Positions 1 through 6,925 of a stretch of DNA of 48,320 nt are shown piece after piece; position 1 is the first letter of the stretch; the number at the start of each line of letters is the position of its first letter. The position numbers and the translations under genes were made by a program. The notes beneath the pieces were generated by a model. The model saw nothing but the letters and a program-made list of their open reading frames with translations, did not search any database and was not told where the DNA came from. This DNA is from Novosphingobium sp. SCN 66-18 (GTDB taxonomy: Bacteria > Pseudomonadota > Alphaproteobacteria > Sphingomonadales > Sphingomonadaceae): positions 1 to 48,320 of the forward strand of contig MEGD01000023.1 of assembly GCA_001725355.1 (NCBI GenBank). Direction: 5' to 3'.

Positions 1-157
1 CCACGAAGGTCGCGCCCATCAGGATCGACGCCTTTTGGTCGGCCATCTGCGACAGCTGCATCGTCAGCTGCTGGTTCGTGCGCACCAGATGCACCGCGTT
101 CGGCGGAAACGGGACCGCGGGCGGCGGCGCGGGTGTCGATGCGTTTTCGCTGTCCAT
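1..157 (-). CDS. DUF5706 / Pycsar-effector-like membrane protein, N-terminal fragment
   Basis: The gene reads leftward and leaves the window, so only the first 52 residues are visible. A proline-rich start (MDSENASTPAPPPAVPF) is followed by NAVHLVRTNQQLTMQLSQ and MADQKASILMGATFV. The pattern of His-Leu-Val-Arg-Thr, then Gln-Leu-Ser-x-Met-Ala-Asp-Gln-Lys-Ala-Ser-Ile-Leu, is what I know from the DUF5706 family. These are small proteins with about four membrane helices; some act as membrane effectors of cyclic-nucleotide (Pycsar) anti-phage defence. The AGGGGG stretch at 165-170 is a ribosome site about seven bases before the ATG at 157. It is divergent from the sphingolipid ACP. No cyclase gene is visible here, so a defence role is not shown. 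Many sphingomonads may carry such proteins as housekeeping genes. Confidence 0.7.
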   Translation of the reverse strand, partial: MDSENASTPAPPPAVPFPPNAVHLVRTNQQLTMQLSQMADQKASILMGATFV

Positions 158-308
158 GGTTCATCCCCCTGCCAGCGACCCGTCACAGCGATGCCATGAA
201 GTGCCGCCAGCGGCAAGATGCTGCCCTGTTCCCGCCGCATTCGCTTGCCAAGCCCGCCGCATCGCGGCATTCCCGCGCGCAACATCATGCCTTTATGGGA
301 CGCACCAC

Positions 309-545
309 ATGAGCACCGCCCTCACCGACCAGATTTACGGCCTGATCGCCCCCTTCAACAAAAAGGGGGTCGAGCTGACCGATGCGACGACCTTTGCCGG
401 CGACCTTGAATGGGACAGCCTGACGGTGATGGACTTCGTGGCGGCGATCGAGGACGAATTCGACATCATCATCAGCATGAACCAGCAGGCCGAGATCGAA
501 ACCTACGGCCAGCTGATCGATGCCGTGACCAAACTGCAAGGCTGA
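309..545 (+). CDS. Small acyl carrier protein dedicated to sphingoid base synthesis
   Basis: This 78-residue acidic protein has the phosphopantetheine attachment motif DSLT, with Ser37, followed by helix II (VMDFVAAIEDEFDI). That is the type II ACP signature. It lies 8 bases upstream of serine palmitoyltransferase on the same strand, clearly one transcript. Sphingomonads such as S. wittichii are known to carry an unusual ACP next to this enzyme, thought to present the long acyl chain as an acyl-ACP thioester. That function is inferred from the neighbour. The ATG at 309 was chosen because the upstream in-frame extension to 78 is not ACP-like and would overlap the region ahead of the divergent gene. 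Confidence 0.88.
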   Translation: MSTALTDQIYGLIAPFNKKGVELTDATTFAGDLEWDSLTVMDFVAAIEDEFDIIISMNQQAEIETYGQLIDAVTKLQG

Positions 546-553
546 CGCGCCCG

Positions 554-1753
554 ATGACCGATCTGTTCAGCAAGTTCGACCCGCTGATCGAACAGCGCCG
601 CGCCCTTCTCGCCGGCGGCGTGGAAGACCCGTTCAACCTGGTGATGGAGCGCGTGCTTTCGCCCACCGTGGCCGTGTGCAACGGGCGCGAGACGATCCTG
701 CTGGGCACCTACAACTACATGGGCATGACGTTCGATCCCGACGTGATCCTGGCGGGCAAGCAGGCGCTGGACGATTTCGGTTCGGGCACCACCGGCAGCC
801 GCGTGCTGAACGGCACCTATGCCGGGCACCGCGCCGTGGAGGACGCGCTCAAGGAATTCTACGGGATGGAGCACGCCATGGTGTTCTCCACCGGATACCA
901 GGCGAACCTGGGGATCATCAGCACCGTCGCCGGCAAGGGCGATTACATCGTGCTCGACATCGACAGCCACGCCAGCATCTGGGACGGCTGCAAGATGGGC
1001 GACGCCGAAGTGGTGCCGTTCAAGCACAACGACATCGTGGCCATGGAAAAGCGCCTGAAGCGCATTCCCGAAGGCGCGGGCAAGCTGGTGGTGCTGGAAG
1101 GCGTCTATTCGATGCTGGGCGACATCGCCCCGCTGAAGGAGATGATCGCCATCGCCAAGGAAAACGGCGCGATGGTGCTGGTGGACGAGGCGCATTCGAT
1201 GGGCTTCATCGGCCCCAACGGACGCGGCGTGGCCGAAGAGCAGGGCGTGCTGGACGACGTGGACTTCGTGATCGGCACGTTCTCCAAGTCGGTCGGCACG
1301 GTGGGCGGCTTCTGCGTTTCCAACCACCCCAAGTTCGAGATCCTGCGGCTGGTCTGCCGCCCCTATGTGTTCACCGCCAGCCTGCCGCCGAGCGTGGTCC
1401 ACACCGCCGCGACATCGATCCGCAAGCTGATGCACGCGGGCAACAAGCGCGCGCACCTGTGGGAAAATTCGCGCACGCTGCACAAGGGCCTGCGCGACCG
1501 GGGCTTCCAGCTTGGCACCGAGGAGCCGCAGAGCGCGATCATCTCGGTCATCATGCCCGATCTGGAACGCGGCGCGGGGATGTGGGAAGCGCTGCTCCAT
1601 GAAGGGCTGTACGTGAACCTTGCCCGTCCGCCGGCAACGCCCGCCGGGATGACGCTGCTGCGCTGTTCGCTGTGCGCGGAGCACACGGCGGAACAGGTGC
1701 AGACGATCATCGGCATGTTCGAGCGCGCCGGCAGGAAAGCCGGGATCATCTGA
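554..1753 (+). CDS. spt: Serine palmitoyltransferase (PLP alpha-oxoamine synthase)
   Basis: This 399-residue fold-type I PLP enzyme condenses L-serine with a palmitoyl thioester to give 3-ketosphinganine, the committed step of sphingolipid synthesis. The internal aldimine lysine is Lys245 in GTFSKSVGTVGGF. Asp211 and His214 in DEAHSMG bind the cofactor, His139 in DSHASIWDG stacks on the ring, and Arg370 (LLRCSLCAEH) matches the substrate-carboxylate arginine position of the family. The length equals that of known sphingomonad enzymes. Related oxoamine synthases (KBL, AONS) are alternatives, but the adjacent ACP and the sphingomonad background favour SPT. A strong hairpin follows the stop. Confidence 0.93.
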   Translation: MTDLFSKFDPLIEQRRALLAGGVEDPFNLVMERVLSPTVAVCNGRETILLGTYNYMGMTFDPDVILAGKQALDDFGSGTTGSRVLNGTYAGHRAVEDALKEFYGMEHAMVFSTGYQANLGIISTVAGKGDYIVLDIDSHASIWDGCKMGDAEVVPFKHNDIVAMEKRLKRIPEGAGKLVVLEGVYSMLGDIAPLKEMIAIAKENGAMVLVDEAHSMGFIGPNGRGVAEEQGVLDDVDFVIGTFSKSVGTVGGFCVSNHPKFEILRLVCRPYVFTASLPPSVVHTAATSIRKLMHAGNKRAHLWENSRTLHKGLRDRGFQLGTEEPQSAIISVIMPDLERGAGMWEALLHEGLYVNLARPPATPAGMTLLRCSLCAEHTAEQVQTIIGMFERAGRKAGII

Positions 1754-1776
1754 CTTGCCCGGCTTCTGACTTGCCT

Positions 1777-1805
1777 GGACGGCCGGGGACTGCCCCCGGC
1801 CATCC
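1777..1805. terminator. Bidirectional terminator-like hairpin between spt and usg
   Basis: Twelve-base arms (GGACGGCCGGGG at 1777-1788 and CCCCGGCCATCC at 1794-1805) pair with one mismatch around a five-base loop. The element sits between two convergent genes, where a shared terminator is expected. There is no clear T-run on the plus side, so it may act partly by blocking. Confidence 0.6.
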
Positions 1806-1812
1806 ATCAAGG

Positions 1813-2082
1813 TCAGTGCAGCCGGATCTCGCCGTCCACCGCCCGCCATTCGCTGGGGCGGATCAGGTGGTTGTGCGCCACGCGGACCGAATGGATCACC
1901 GCCTCGATATCGCGCCGCCAGAAATCGAGGAACCGTTTCAGTTCCGGGAACCGGGGTGCGACATCGTAGCGCTGCAGGACGAATTCCTGCAGCAGGCTGG
2001 GATGATCGGGCATGTAGTAATGGATCTGCCAGGTGGCCAAGCCGTACCCGGCCAACTGAAGCCGAAAATCGCTGTCTTCCAT
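1813..2082 (-). CDS. usg: Usg family protein
   Basis: This 89-residue cytosolic protein has the highly conserved Usg pattern: LAGYGLATWQIHYYMPDHP, LLQEFVLQRYDVAP, FLDFWRRDIEAVIHSV and LIRPSEWR. The family is widespread in alphaproteobacteria and was named from a position near trp genes; its biochemical role is unknown. It reads leftward, convergent with spt, and is separated from the upstream DedA-like gene by 125 bases. A GGAGG site lies just before the ATG at 2082. Only the family assignment is supported, not a function. Confidence 0.85.
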   Translation of the reverse strand: MEDSDFRLQLAGYGLATWQIHYYMPDHPSLLQEFVLQRYDVAPRFPELKRFLDFWRRDIEAVIHSVRVAHNHLIRPSEWRAVDGEIRLH

Positions 2083-2207
2083 AGTCCTCCTTCCCCCTCG
2101 CTGGTGAAGAAATACCGGGAAGCAGCATGCTCCTTCATGGTTAACGGACCGTCAACGGGGTCCGTCGCACTTTTTTGTGCATTGCAGCAAAAAGGCGGGA
2201 ATGCGCC

Positions 2208-2858
2208 TCAGGCGCTGGCGGTGACCGACTGCATCGTGGCGCCGCTGCATTCGTCGGCGCCCTTGAGCCCGTGCCCGCCGAGCAGAGCGGCGGCGACGAA
2301 GCCGGCCAGGATCAGCGCGATGAATCCCACCACGGCCAGGCCGAGGTAGCGGTCGATCCATGCCTTGATCGGCGCCCCGAACAGGCGGAACAGCACACCC
2401 ACGATCATGAAGCCGATGCTGCGCGAGATCAGGCTGGCAAGCAGGAACTTGCCGATGGGCATGCCGATGAAACCGGCGGTGATGGTGATCAGCTTGAACG
2501 GGATCGGCGTGGCGCCCTTGGCGATGATCGCGAGAAAGCCGGCCTCGCCCCGCAGCTTGCACGCGGCATAGGGGAAGCTCTGCGTCAGGTGCAGCGCCGA
2601 GAGCAGCTGTTCGCCCACGCTGGCGAACAGGAAATGGCCGATCGCATAGCCCAGCATCCCGCCCACGACCGAGGCGATCACGGTGATCGCGGCGAAGCGG
2701 ACCGCCTTTTTCGGTTCGGCCAGGCACATCAGCCCCAGCAGCGGATGGGGCGGGATCGGGAAGAAGCTGGCCTCGACGAAGGCGAACAGGGCCAGCCACC
2801 ATTCGGCGCGCGGATGCGAGGCCTTGGCCATGGTCCAGTCGTAGAGGCGGCGAAGCAT
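2208..2858 (-). CDS. YqaA/DedA-family (SNARE-associated Golgi type) membrane protein
   Basis: This 216-residue polytopic inner-membrane protein opens with MLRRLYDWTM, then FAFVEASFFPIPPHPLLGLM. The Glu-x-Ser/x-Phe-Phe-Pro-Ile-Pro-Pro motif is typical of the YqaA branch of DedA/VTT proteins. A later GATPIPFKLITITAGF is the second half of the conserved core. DedA relatives are linked to lipid scrambling, undecaprenyl-phosphate or membrane homeostasis; the exact substrate here is unknown. The ATG at 2858 was chosen over the TTG two codons upstream. The C-terminal tail (GADECSGATMQSV) is hydrophilic and contains a cysteine of unknown use. It is divergent from the GTA operon. Confidence 0.82.
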   Translation of the reverse strand: MLRRLYDWTMAKASHPRAEWWLALFAFVEASFFPIPPHPLLGLMCLAEPKKAVRFAAITVIASVVGGMLGYAIGHFLFASVGEQLLSALHLTQSFPYAACKLRGEAGFLAIIAKGATPIPFKLITITAGFIGMPIGKFLLASLISRSIGFMIVGVLFRLFGAPIKAWIDRYLGLAVVGFIALILAGFVAAALLGGHGLKGADECSGATMQSVTASA

Positions 2859-2928
2859 GGGCAAGGCATCCGTTAAGGCAGTGGAATATCGCGCGGCTGC
2901 TTAGGGCAGAGGGCGGCAAAGTGCCATA

Positions 2929-2985
2929 GGCGGAATATCCGGCGCGAAGTTCCGCCTTGACAACGTGACGCTGAATGAGTACATA
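2929..2985 (+). promoter_or_regulatory. Candidate GTA operon promoter with inverted repeat
   Basis: A TTGACA box at 2957-2962 is followed 17 bases later by TACATA at 2980-2985, a fair sigma-70-like pair pointing at the GTA operon. Directly upstream, GGCGGAA (2929-2935) and TTCCGCC (2950-2956) form an inverted repeat with 14 bases between arms, a possible regulator site. The leader also holds a small hairpin near 3003-3028 and a run of eight C at 3038-3045 before the start codon at 3066. Function is inferred only from position and similarity to consensus. Confidence 0.4.
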
Positions 2986-3065
2986 ACAGGAACATCGCAA
3001 AAGACCGAGTCGCCGCCAAGCGGCGGTCAATCACGCGCCCCCCCCTCCCCAGATACGGATATTTC

Positions 3066-3605
3066 ATGGCAGCCAGATCACCGGGCGCGTCGCTGACGCG
3101 TGCCGCAAAAGCGCGTGCGGGCGAAGTGTCCGCGCGACGGGGACCCGCGCCGCCGCGCTGGGTCAAACCTTTCCTGGCCGCGCTGGCCGATACCTCGAAC
3201 GTCGCCGCCGCCGCGCGCCAAGCGAAGATCGACACCTCGGCCGCCTACCAGCGCCGCCGCAACGACGCCGAGTTTAACCGCCAGTGGCAGATCGCGCTGT
3301 GCGAGGGATACGACAACCTGGAAATGGAACTGCTGCATCGGCTGCGCACCGGCGAAGTGAAGCCCGCGCCCAGCGCAAAACGGGCGGCGCGTTCGTTCGA
3401 CAACGCCACCGCGTTCCGCCTGCTGGCCGCCCACCGCGAAAGTGCGGCACGCCAGCGCGCCATTCGCGATCAGGTATCCGCCGCCGACATCCGCGCCTCA
3501 ATCGATCGCAAGGTGGAGGAACTGCGCCAGAGGGTGCTGGCGGCGAAGGCCGCGCGCGGCGCGGTAACAGCGGGAACCACGACGGAGGCGGGCGATGCCG
3601 GCTGA
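3066..3605 (+). CDS. GTA small terminase-like protein (gp1, TerS)
   Basis: This 179-residue protein is the first gene of the GTA operon. Residues 34-75 (WVKPFLAALADTSNVAAAARQ...AYQRR) form a helix-turn-helix-like region in which a candidate DNA binder recognises 'no match / new substrate'-type repeats, as in terminase small subunits. The C-terminal part (RASIDRKVEELRQRVLAAKAA) is a predicted coiled coil for oligomerisation. In Rhodobacter GTA, TerS supports non-specific packaging of host DNA. It overlaps terL by 11 bases. The assignment rests on position and the HTH pattern, as TerS proteins diverge fast. Confidence 0.8.
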   Translation: MAARSPGASLTRAAKARAGEVSARRGPAPPRWVKPFLAALADTSNVAAAARQAKIDTSAAYQRRRNDAEFNRQWQIALCEGYDNLEMELLHRLRTGEVKPAPSAKRAARSFDNATAFRLLAAHRESAARQRAIRDQVSAADIRASIDRKVEELRQRVLAAKAARGAVTAGTTTEAGDAG

Positions 3606-4923
3606 CCGGCTGGATTTCCTGCGCGACGACCAGGACGGCCTTGGCGCGGCCATCGGCGAGACCTTCGATCAAAGCGAAAGGGACGAATGGCACTGGAACT
3701 GGCCGCTGTGGGCGCGCGCCGCGCAACTGCCGCCCGAGGGCGACTGGCGCGTCTGGCTGGTGATGGCGGGGCGCGGCTTCGGCAAGACCCGCGCTGGCGC
3801 GGAATGGGTGCGGACGATCGCCGAAGCCGATCACGAGGCCCGCATCGCGCTGGTGGGCGCTTCCTTGCACGAAGCGCGCGCGGTGATGGTCGAGGGCGAA
3901 AGCGGGGTGATGGCGGTGTGCCCGCCGCACCGCCGCCCGCGCTTCGAACCGTCGTTGCGGCGCGTGATCTGGCCCAACGGCGCGCAGGCGATGCTCTATT
4001 CGGCGGGCGAGCCGGAATCGCTGCGCGGCCCGCAGCACAGCCATGCCTGGTGCGACGAGATCGCCAAGTGGGATGACGGACAGGCGCAGGCCCGGCGCAG
4101 CTGGGACAACCTGCTGCTGGGCCTGCGGCTGGGCACCGCTCCGCGCATCGTCGCGACCACCACCCCGCGCGCGGTGCCGCTGGTGCGCCGGCTGCTGGAG
4201 CAGGCCGCAAGCGATGCCGACGTGGCGGTGACGCGCGGCGGCACGCGGGAGAACATCGCGCATCTGCCCGCGCGGTTCATCGCCGACGTCGAACGCGAAT
4301 TCGGCGGCACGCTGCTGGGCCGGCAGGAACTGGACGGGGAACTGATCGAGGACCTGCCCGGTGCGCTGTGGACGCGCGCGCTGCTGGAGCGGTGCCGCGA
4401 CGGCGCGGTGCCGCCGACGACCCGCGTGGTCGTGGGCGTCGATCCCCCGGCCAGCGCGCGGGGCGATGCCTGCGGGATCGTGGTCTGCGGGCTGGGGGAA
4501 GATCGGATCGCGCGCGTGCTGGCCGATGCCTCGGTCGAGCAGGCCAGCCCCGAACGCTGGGCCGGCGCGGTGCGCGATGCAGCGCGGGCATGGGCGGCGG
4601 ACCGAGTGGTGGCCGAAGCCAACCAGGGCGGCGCGATGGTGGGCGCGGTGCTGCGCGCGGCCAATGCCACGCTGCCGCTGCGGCTGGTCCATGCCAGCCG
4701 GGGCAAGGTGGCGCGCGCCGAACCGGTCGCCGCGCTCTACGAATCCGGGCGCGTGCGCCATGCGGGGATGTTTGCCCGGCTGGAGGACGAACTGTGCGGG
4801 CTGATGCCCGGCGGTTCGTACCAGGGACCGGGCCGATCGCCCGACCGGGCCGACGCCTGTGTGTGGGCGCTGACCGAACTGATGCTGGGCCGCGCGGGCG
4901 AACCGCGCGTGTGGTTCGACTGA
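3595..4923 (+). CDS. GTA large terminase (gp2, TerL) ATPase-nuclease
   Basis: The packaging motor, 442 residues. The N-terminal ATPase has a Walker A at 59-65 (GRGFGKT), a Walker B ending in AWCDE (151-155) and a coupling motif ATTTPR near 187-192. The C-terminal RNase H-like nuclease shows acidic residues at Asp283 (GVDPPAS), Glu341 (AEANQGG) and Asp417/Asp420 (SPDRADACVWA). All catalytic positions look intact, so the motor should be functional. In a GTA it fills heads with fragments of host DNA. The downstream gap to the portal gene is 24 bases with an AAGAAAGG ribosome site. Confidence 0.95.
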   Translation: MPADRLDFLRDDQDGLGAAIGETFDQSERDEWHWNWPLWARAAQLPPEGDWRVWLVMAGRGFGKTRAGAEWVRTIAEADHEARIALVGASLHEARAVMVEGESGVMAVCPPHRRPRFEPSLRRVIWPNGAQAMLYSAGEPESLRGPQHSHAWCDEIAKWDDGQAQARRSWDNLLLGLRLGTAPRIVATTTPRAVPLVRRLLEQAASDADVAVTRGGTRENIAHLPARFIADVEREFGGTLLGRQELDGELIEDLPGALWTRALLERCRDGAVPPTTRVVVGVDPPASARGDACGIVVCGLGEDRIARVLADASVEQASPERWAGAVRDAARAWAADRVVAEANQGGAMVGAVLRAANATLPLRLVHASRGKVARAEPVAALYESGRVRHAGMFARLEDELCGLMPGGSYQGPGRSPDRADACVWALTELMLGRAGEPRVWFD

Positions 4924-4947
4924 CATTTCCGACAAGAAAGGCCATCC

Positions 4948-6123
4948 ATGTCCTTCTTCCAATCGCTTGCCGCCGCCTTCAAGGGCGAGCCGGTGACCCC
5001 GCGCGCGCCCTTGGGGCGCAGCTTCGTTTCGCCCTGGGTCGAGGCCTTCGACGGACGCGGCGGCCCCTGCGCCGCCGGCGCGCGGGCGCCGATCCACTAT
5101 CCGGCGGCGATCCGCGAAGCCTATCTGCGCAACCCCGTGGCGCAGCGTGCGGTGCGGCTGGTGGCCGAAGGGGTGGGCAGCGCCCCGGTGCGCGCCTCGC
5201 ATCCCGAACTGGCCGCCCTGATCGCGGCGACGAGCGCCGGGCAGGCACTGCTGGAAACGCTGGCCAGCCAGTTGCTGCTGCACGGCAACGGCTATGTGCA
5301 GGTACTGCGCGATGCGGACGGAAATCCCATCGAACTCTTCGCGCTGCGCCCGGAGCGGGTGACGATCGTGCCCGACGCGGCGGGATGGCCGGCGGCGTTC
5401 CTCTACAAGGTGGGCGAACGATCGCTGACGATCGACGCGGTGGACGAGCTGGGCCTGCCCAACCTGATCCATATCCGCAGCTATCACCCCGGCGACGACC
5501 ACTATGGCGCGGGCTGCCTGGAAGCGGCGGACGAAGCCGTGGCGCTGCACAACGCGGCGGCGCGGTGGAACCGGGCGCTGCTGGAGAACGCGGCGCGGCC
5601 ATCGGGCGCGCTGGTCTATGATCCGGGCGAGCCGGGCGCGGCGCTTTCGGCCGACCAGTTCGAGCGCATCCGTGCCGAGCTGGCGAGCGCCTTTTCCGGG
5701 CAGGCGAATGCCGGGCGGCCAATGCTGCTGGAAGGCGGCCTGAAATGGCAGGCGATGGCGCTGACCCCGGCGGACATGGACTTCGCCACGCTGAAGGCCG
5801 CCGCCGCGCGCGACATCGCGCTGGCGTTCGGCGTGCCGCCGATGCTGATCGGCCTGCCGGGCGACAGCACTTATGCCAACTATCGCGAGGCCAACCGCGC
5901 GCTGTGGCGGCTGACGCTGCTGCCGCTGGCCGCCAAGATCCTGGACGCGCTGGGCGAAGGGCTGGCGCCGTGGTTCGCGGACGCCAGCCTGGCGGTCGAC
6001 ACGGACGGGATTCCGGCGCTGTCCGAGGATCGCGAACGGCTGTGGTCGCAGGTGTGCGCCGCCGATTTCCTGTCCGCCGAGGAAAAGCGCGCGATGCTGG
6101 GCATCGCCCCGGTGCAATCGTGA
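4948..6123 (+). CDS. GTA portal protein (gp3, HK97 family)
   Basis: This 391-residue portal forms the ring at the unique head vertex through which DNA enters and leaves. Family features are the early NPVAQRAVRLVAEGVG helix, LLLHGNGYVQVLRDADGNPIELFALRPERV, and the conserved DMDFATLKAAAARDIALAFGVPPMLIGLPGDSTYANYREANRALWR block typical of HK97-type portals. The C-terminal end (AEEKRAMLGIAP) is also common. Its TGA overlaps the ATG of the next gene by one base, suggesting coupled translation. Confidence 0.95.
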   Translation: MSFFQSLAAAFKGEPVTPRAPLGRSFVSPWVEAFDGRGGPCAAGARAPIHYPAAIREAYLRNPVAQRAVRLVAEGVGSAPVRASHPELAALIAATSAGQALLETLASQLLLHGNGYVQVLRDADGNPIELFALRPERVTIVPDAAGWPAAFLYKVGERSLTIDAVDELGLPNLIHIRSYHPGDDHYGAGCLEAADEAVALHNAAARWNRALLENAARPSGALVYDPGEPGAALSADQFERIRAELASAFSGQANAGRPMLLEGGLKWQAMALTPADMDFATLKAAAARDIALAFGVPPMLIGLPGDSTYANYREANRALWRLTLLPLAAKILDALGEGLAPWFADASLAVDTDGIPALSEDRERLWSQVCAADFLSAEEKRAMLGIAPVQS

Positions 6124-6428
6124 TGCGCGAGGAGATGCTGGCGCGGCTGATCGCGCAGGCGGAAGCCGAAGGATCGGATCTGGTGACGCTGCGCGCGGTG
6201 GTGGAGGAAGCCTGCGACCTTGGCGCCGCGCGCGTGCTGGAGCGGATGGGCCTGGCCGACGAGACCGCGCACGCCGACCTGATCGAGCTGCGGCAACTGC
6301 TACAAGCCTGGCGCGACGCCAAGACGAGCGCGTGGCAGGCGGTGGTGGACTGGGCCGTCCGCGCGCTGCTGGCCCTGCTGCTGGTGGGCATCGCGGTGCG
6401 GCTGGGCCTGTGGGACATGATCCGGTGA
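6123..6428 (+). CDS. GTA gp3.5-position protein with one membrane helix (DUF6127-like)
   Basis: This 101-residue protein sits between portal and protease, at the place of gp3.5 in GTA clusters. Residues 1-60 are acidic and helical (EEMLARLIAQAEAEGSDLVTL, AARVLERMGLADETAHADL), followed by a DAKTSAWQAVVDW segment and one hydrophobic helix (ALLALLLVGIAVRLGLW) near the C-terminus. Its job is unknown; the helix would suit a membrane-anchored assembly factor. The start ATG at 6123 overlaps the portal stop and its end overlaps the GTG of the protease, so all three are coupled. Confidence 0.8.
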   Translation: MREEMLARLIAQAEAEGSDLVTLRAVVEEACDLGAARVLERMGLADETAHADLIELRQLLQAWRDAKTSAWQAVVDWAVRALLALLLVGIAVRLGLWDMIR

Positions 6429-6844
6429 GTGCTTCGGAAACACCGCTGCGCTTTGCCGGCTATGCCGCGATCTTCGACAAGCGCGACAGCGGCGGGGACG
6501 TGATCAGGCAGGGCGCCTTCGCCCGCAGTCTGGCGCAGCACGCCGCGCGGGGCGAACGGCTGCCGCTCTACTGGCAGCACCGCCCCGACCGCCGGATCGG
6601 CTGGATCGACGCCGCGATCGAGGACGAGCGCGGGTTGCGCGTGACCGGCACGATCGATGCCACGGCCGGGTTGCCCGCGCAGGCGCTGGCCACCCGCGCC
6701 GTGAACGGGCTGTCGTTCGGCTACCGCGTGACGGCCGGCCATGCCACGCCCGGCGGGCGCGAACTGCACGCGGTGGACATTCTCGAAGTCAGCCTCGTCT
6801 CCCGCCCGATGCAGCCGTCCGCCCGCGTGCATCTGGCGGGCTGA
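6425..6844 (+). CDS. GTA prohead protease (gp4, S78 family)
   Basis: This 139-residue HK97-type serine protease matures the procapsid by cutting the capsid protein N-terminus. Family landmarks are RFAGYAAIFDKRDSGGDVI, His52 in YWQHRPDRRIGW, Ser97 in NGLSFGYR and Glu121 in VDILEVSLVSRPM, a plausible His-Ser-Glu triad. I chose the GTG at 6425 because it overlaps the previous stop (GTGA), while the longer reading from 6332 only extends into the gp3.5 frame. It is short for the family, but compact proteases are normal in GTAs. Confidence 0.92.
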   Translation: MSASETPLRFAGYAAIFDKRDSGGDVIRQGAFARSLAQHAARGERLPLYWQHRPDRRIGWIDAAIEDERGLRVTGTIDATAGLPAQALATRAVNGLSFGYRVTAGHATPGGRELHAVDILEVSLVSRPMQPSARVHLAG

Positions 6845-6877
6845 GCAGCCCCGTCCCCCTTCTGCCCCATCCCTCCG

Positions 6878-6904
6878 GGCCGCCTGTTCCGGCGGCTCTT
6901 TCTT
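6878..6904 (+). terminator. Hairpin with T-rich tail just upstream of the capsid gene
   Basis: GCCGCC (6879-6884), a six-base loop and GGCGGC (6891-6896) are followed by TCTTTCTT. This has the shape of a weak intrinsic terminator or attenuator inside the operon, 22 bases before the capsid ATG at 6926. It could also be a processing or stabilising element for the capsid message. The capsid ribosome site AAAGGA (6909-6914) lies after it. Confidence 0.5.
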
Positions 6905-6925
6905 GCCGAAAGGACGTTCGACCCC

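Noticed and set aside
2145-2164. CGGACC/GGTCCG stem as a terminator for the DedA-like gene
   Set aside because: Only six pairs and no T-run on the minus strand; support is too weak to list as a feature.
3274-6117. A 947-codon leftward frame opposite terminase and portal
   Set aside because: Same reason: antisense to TerL and portal with intact motifs.
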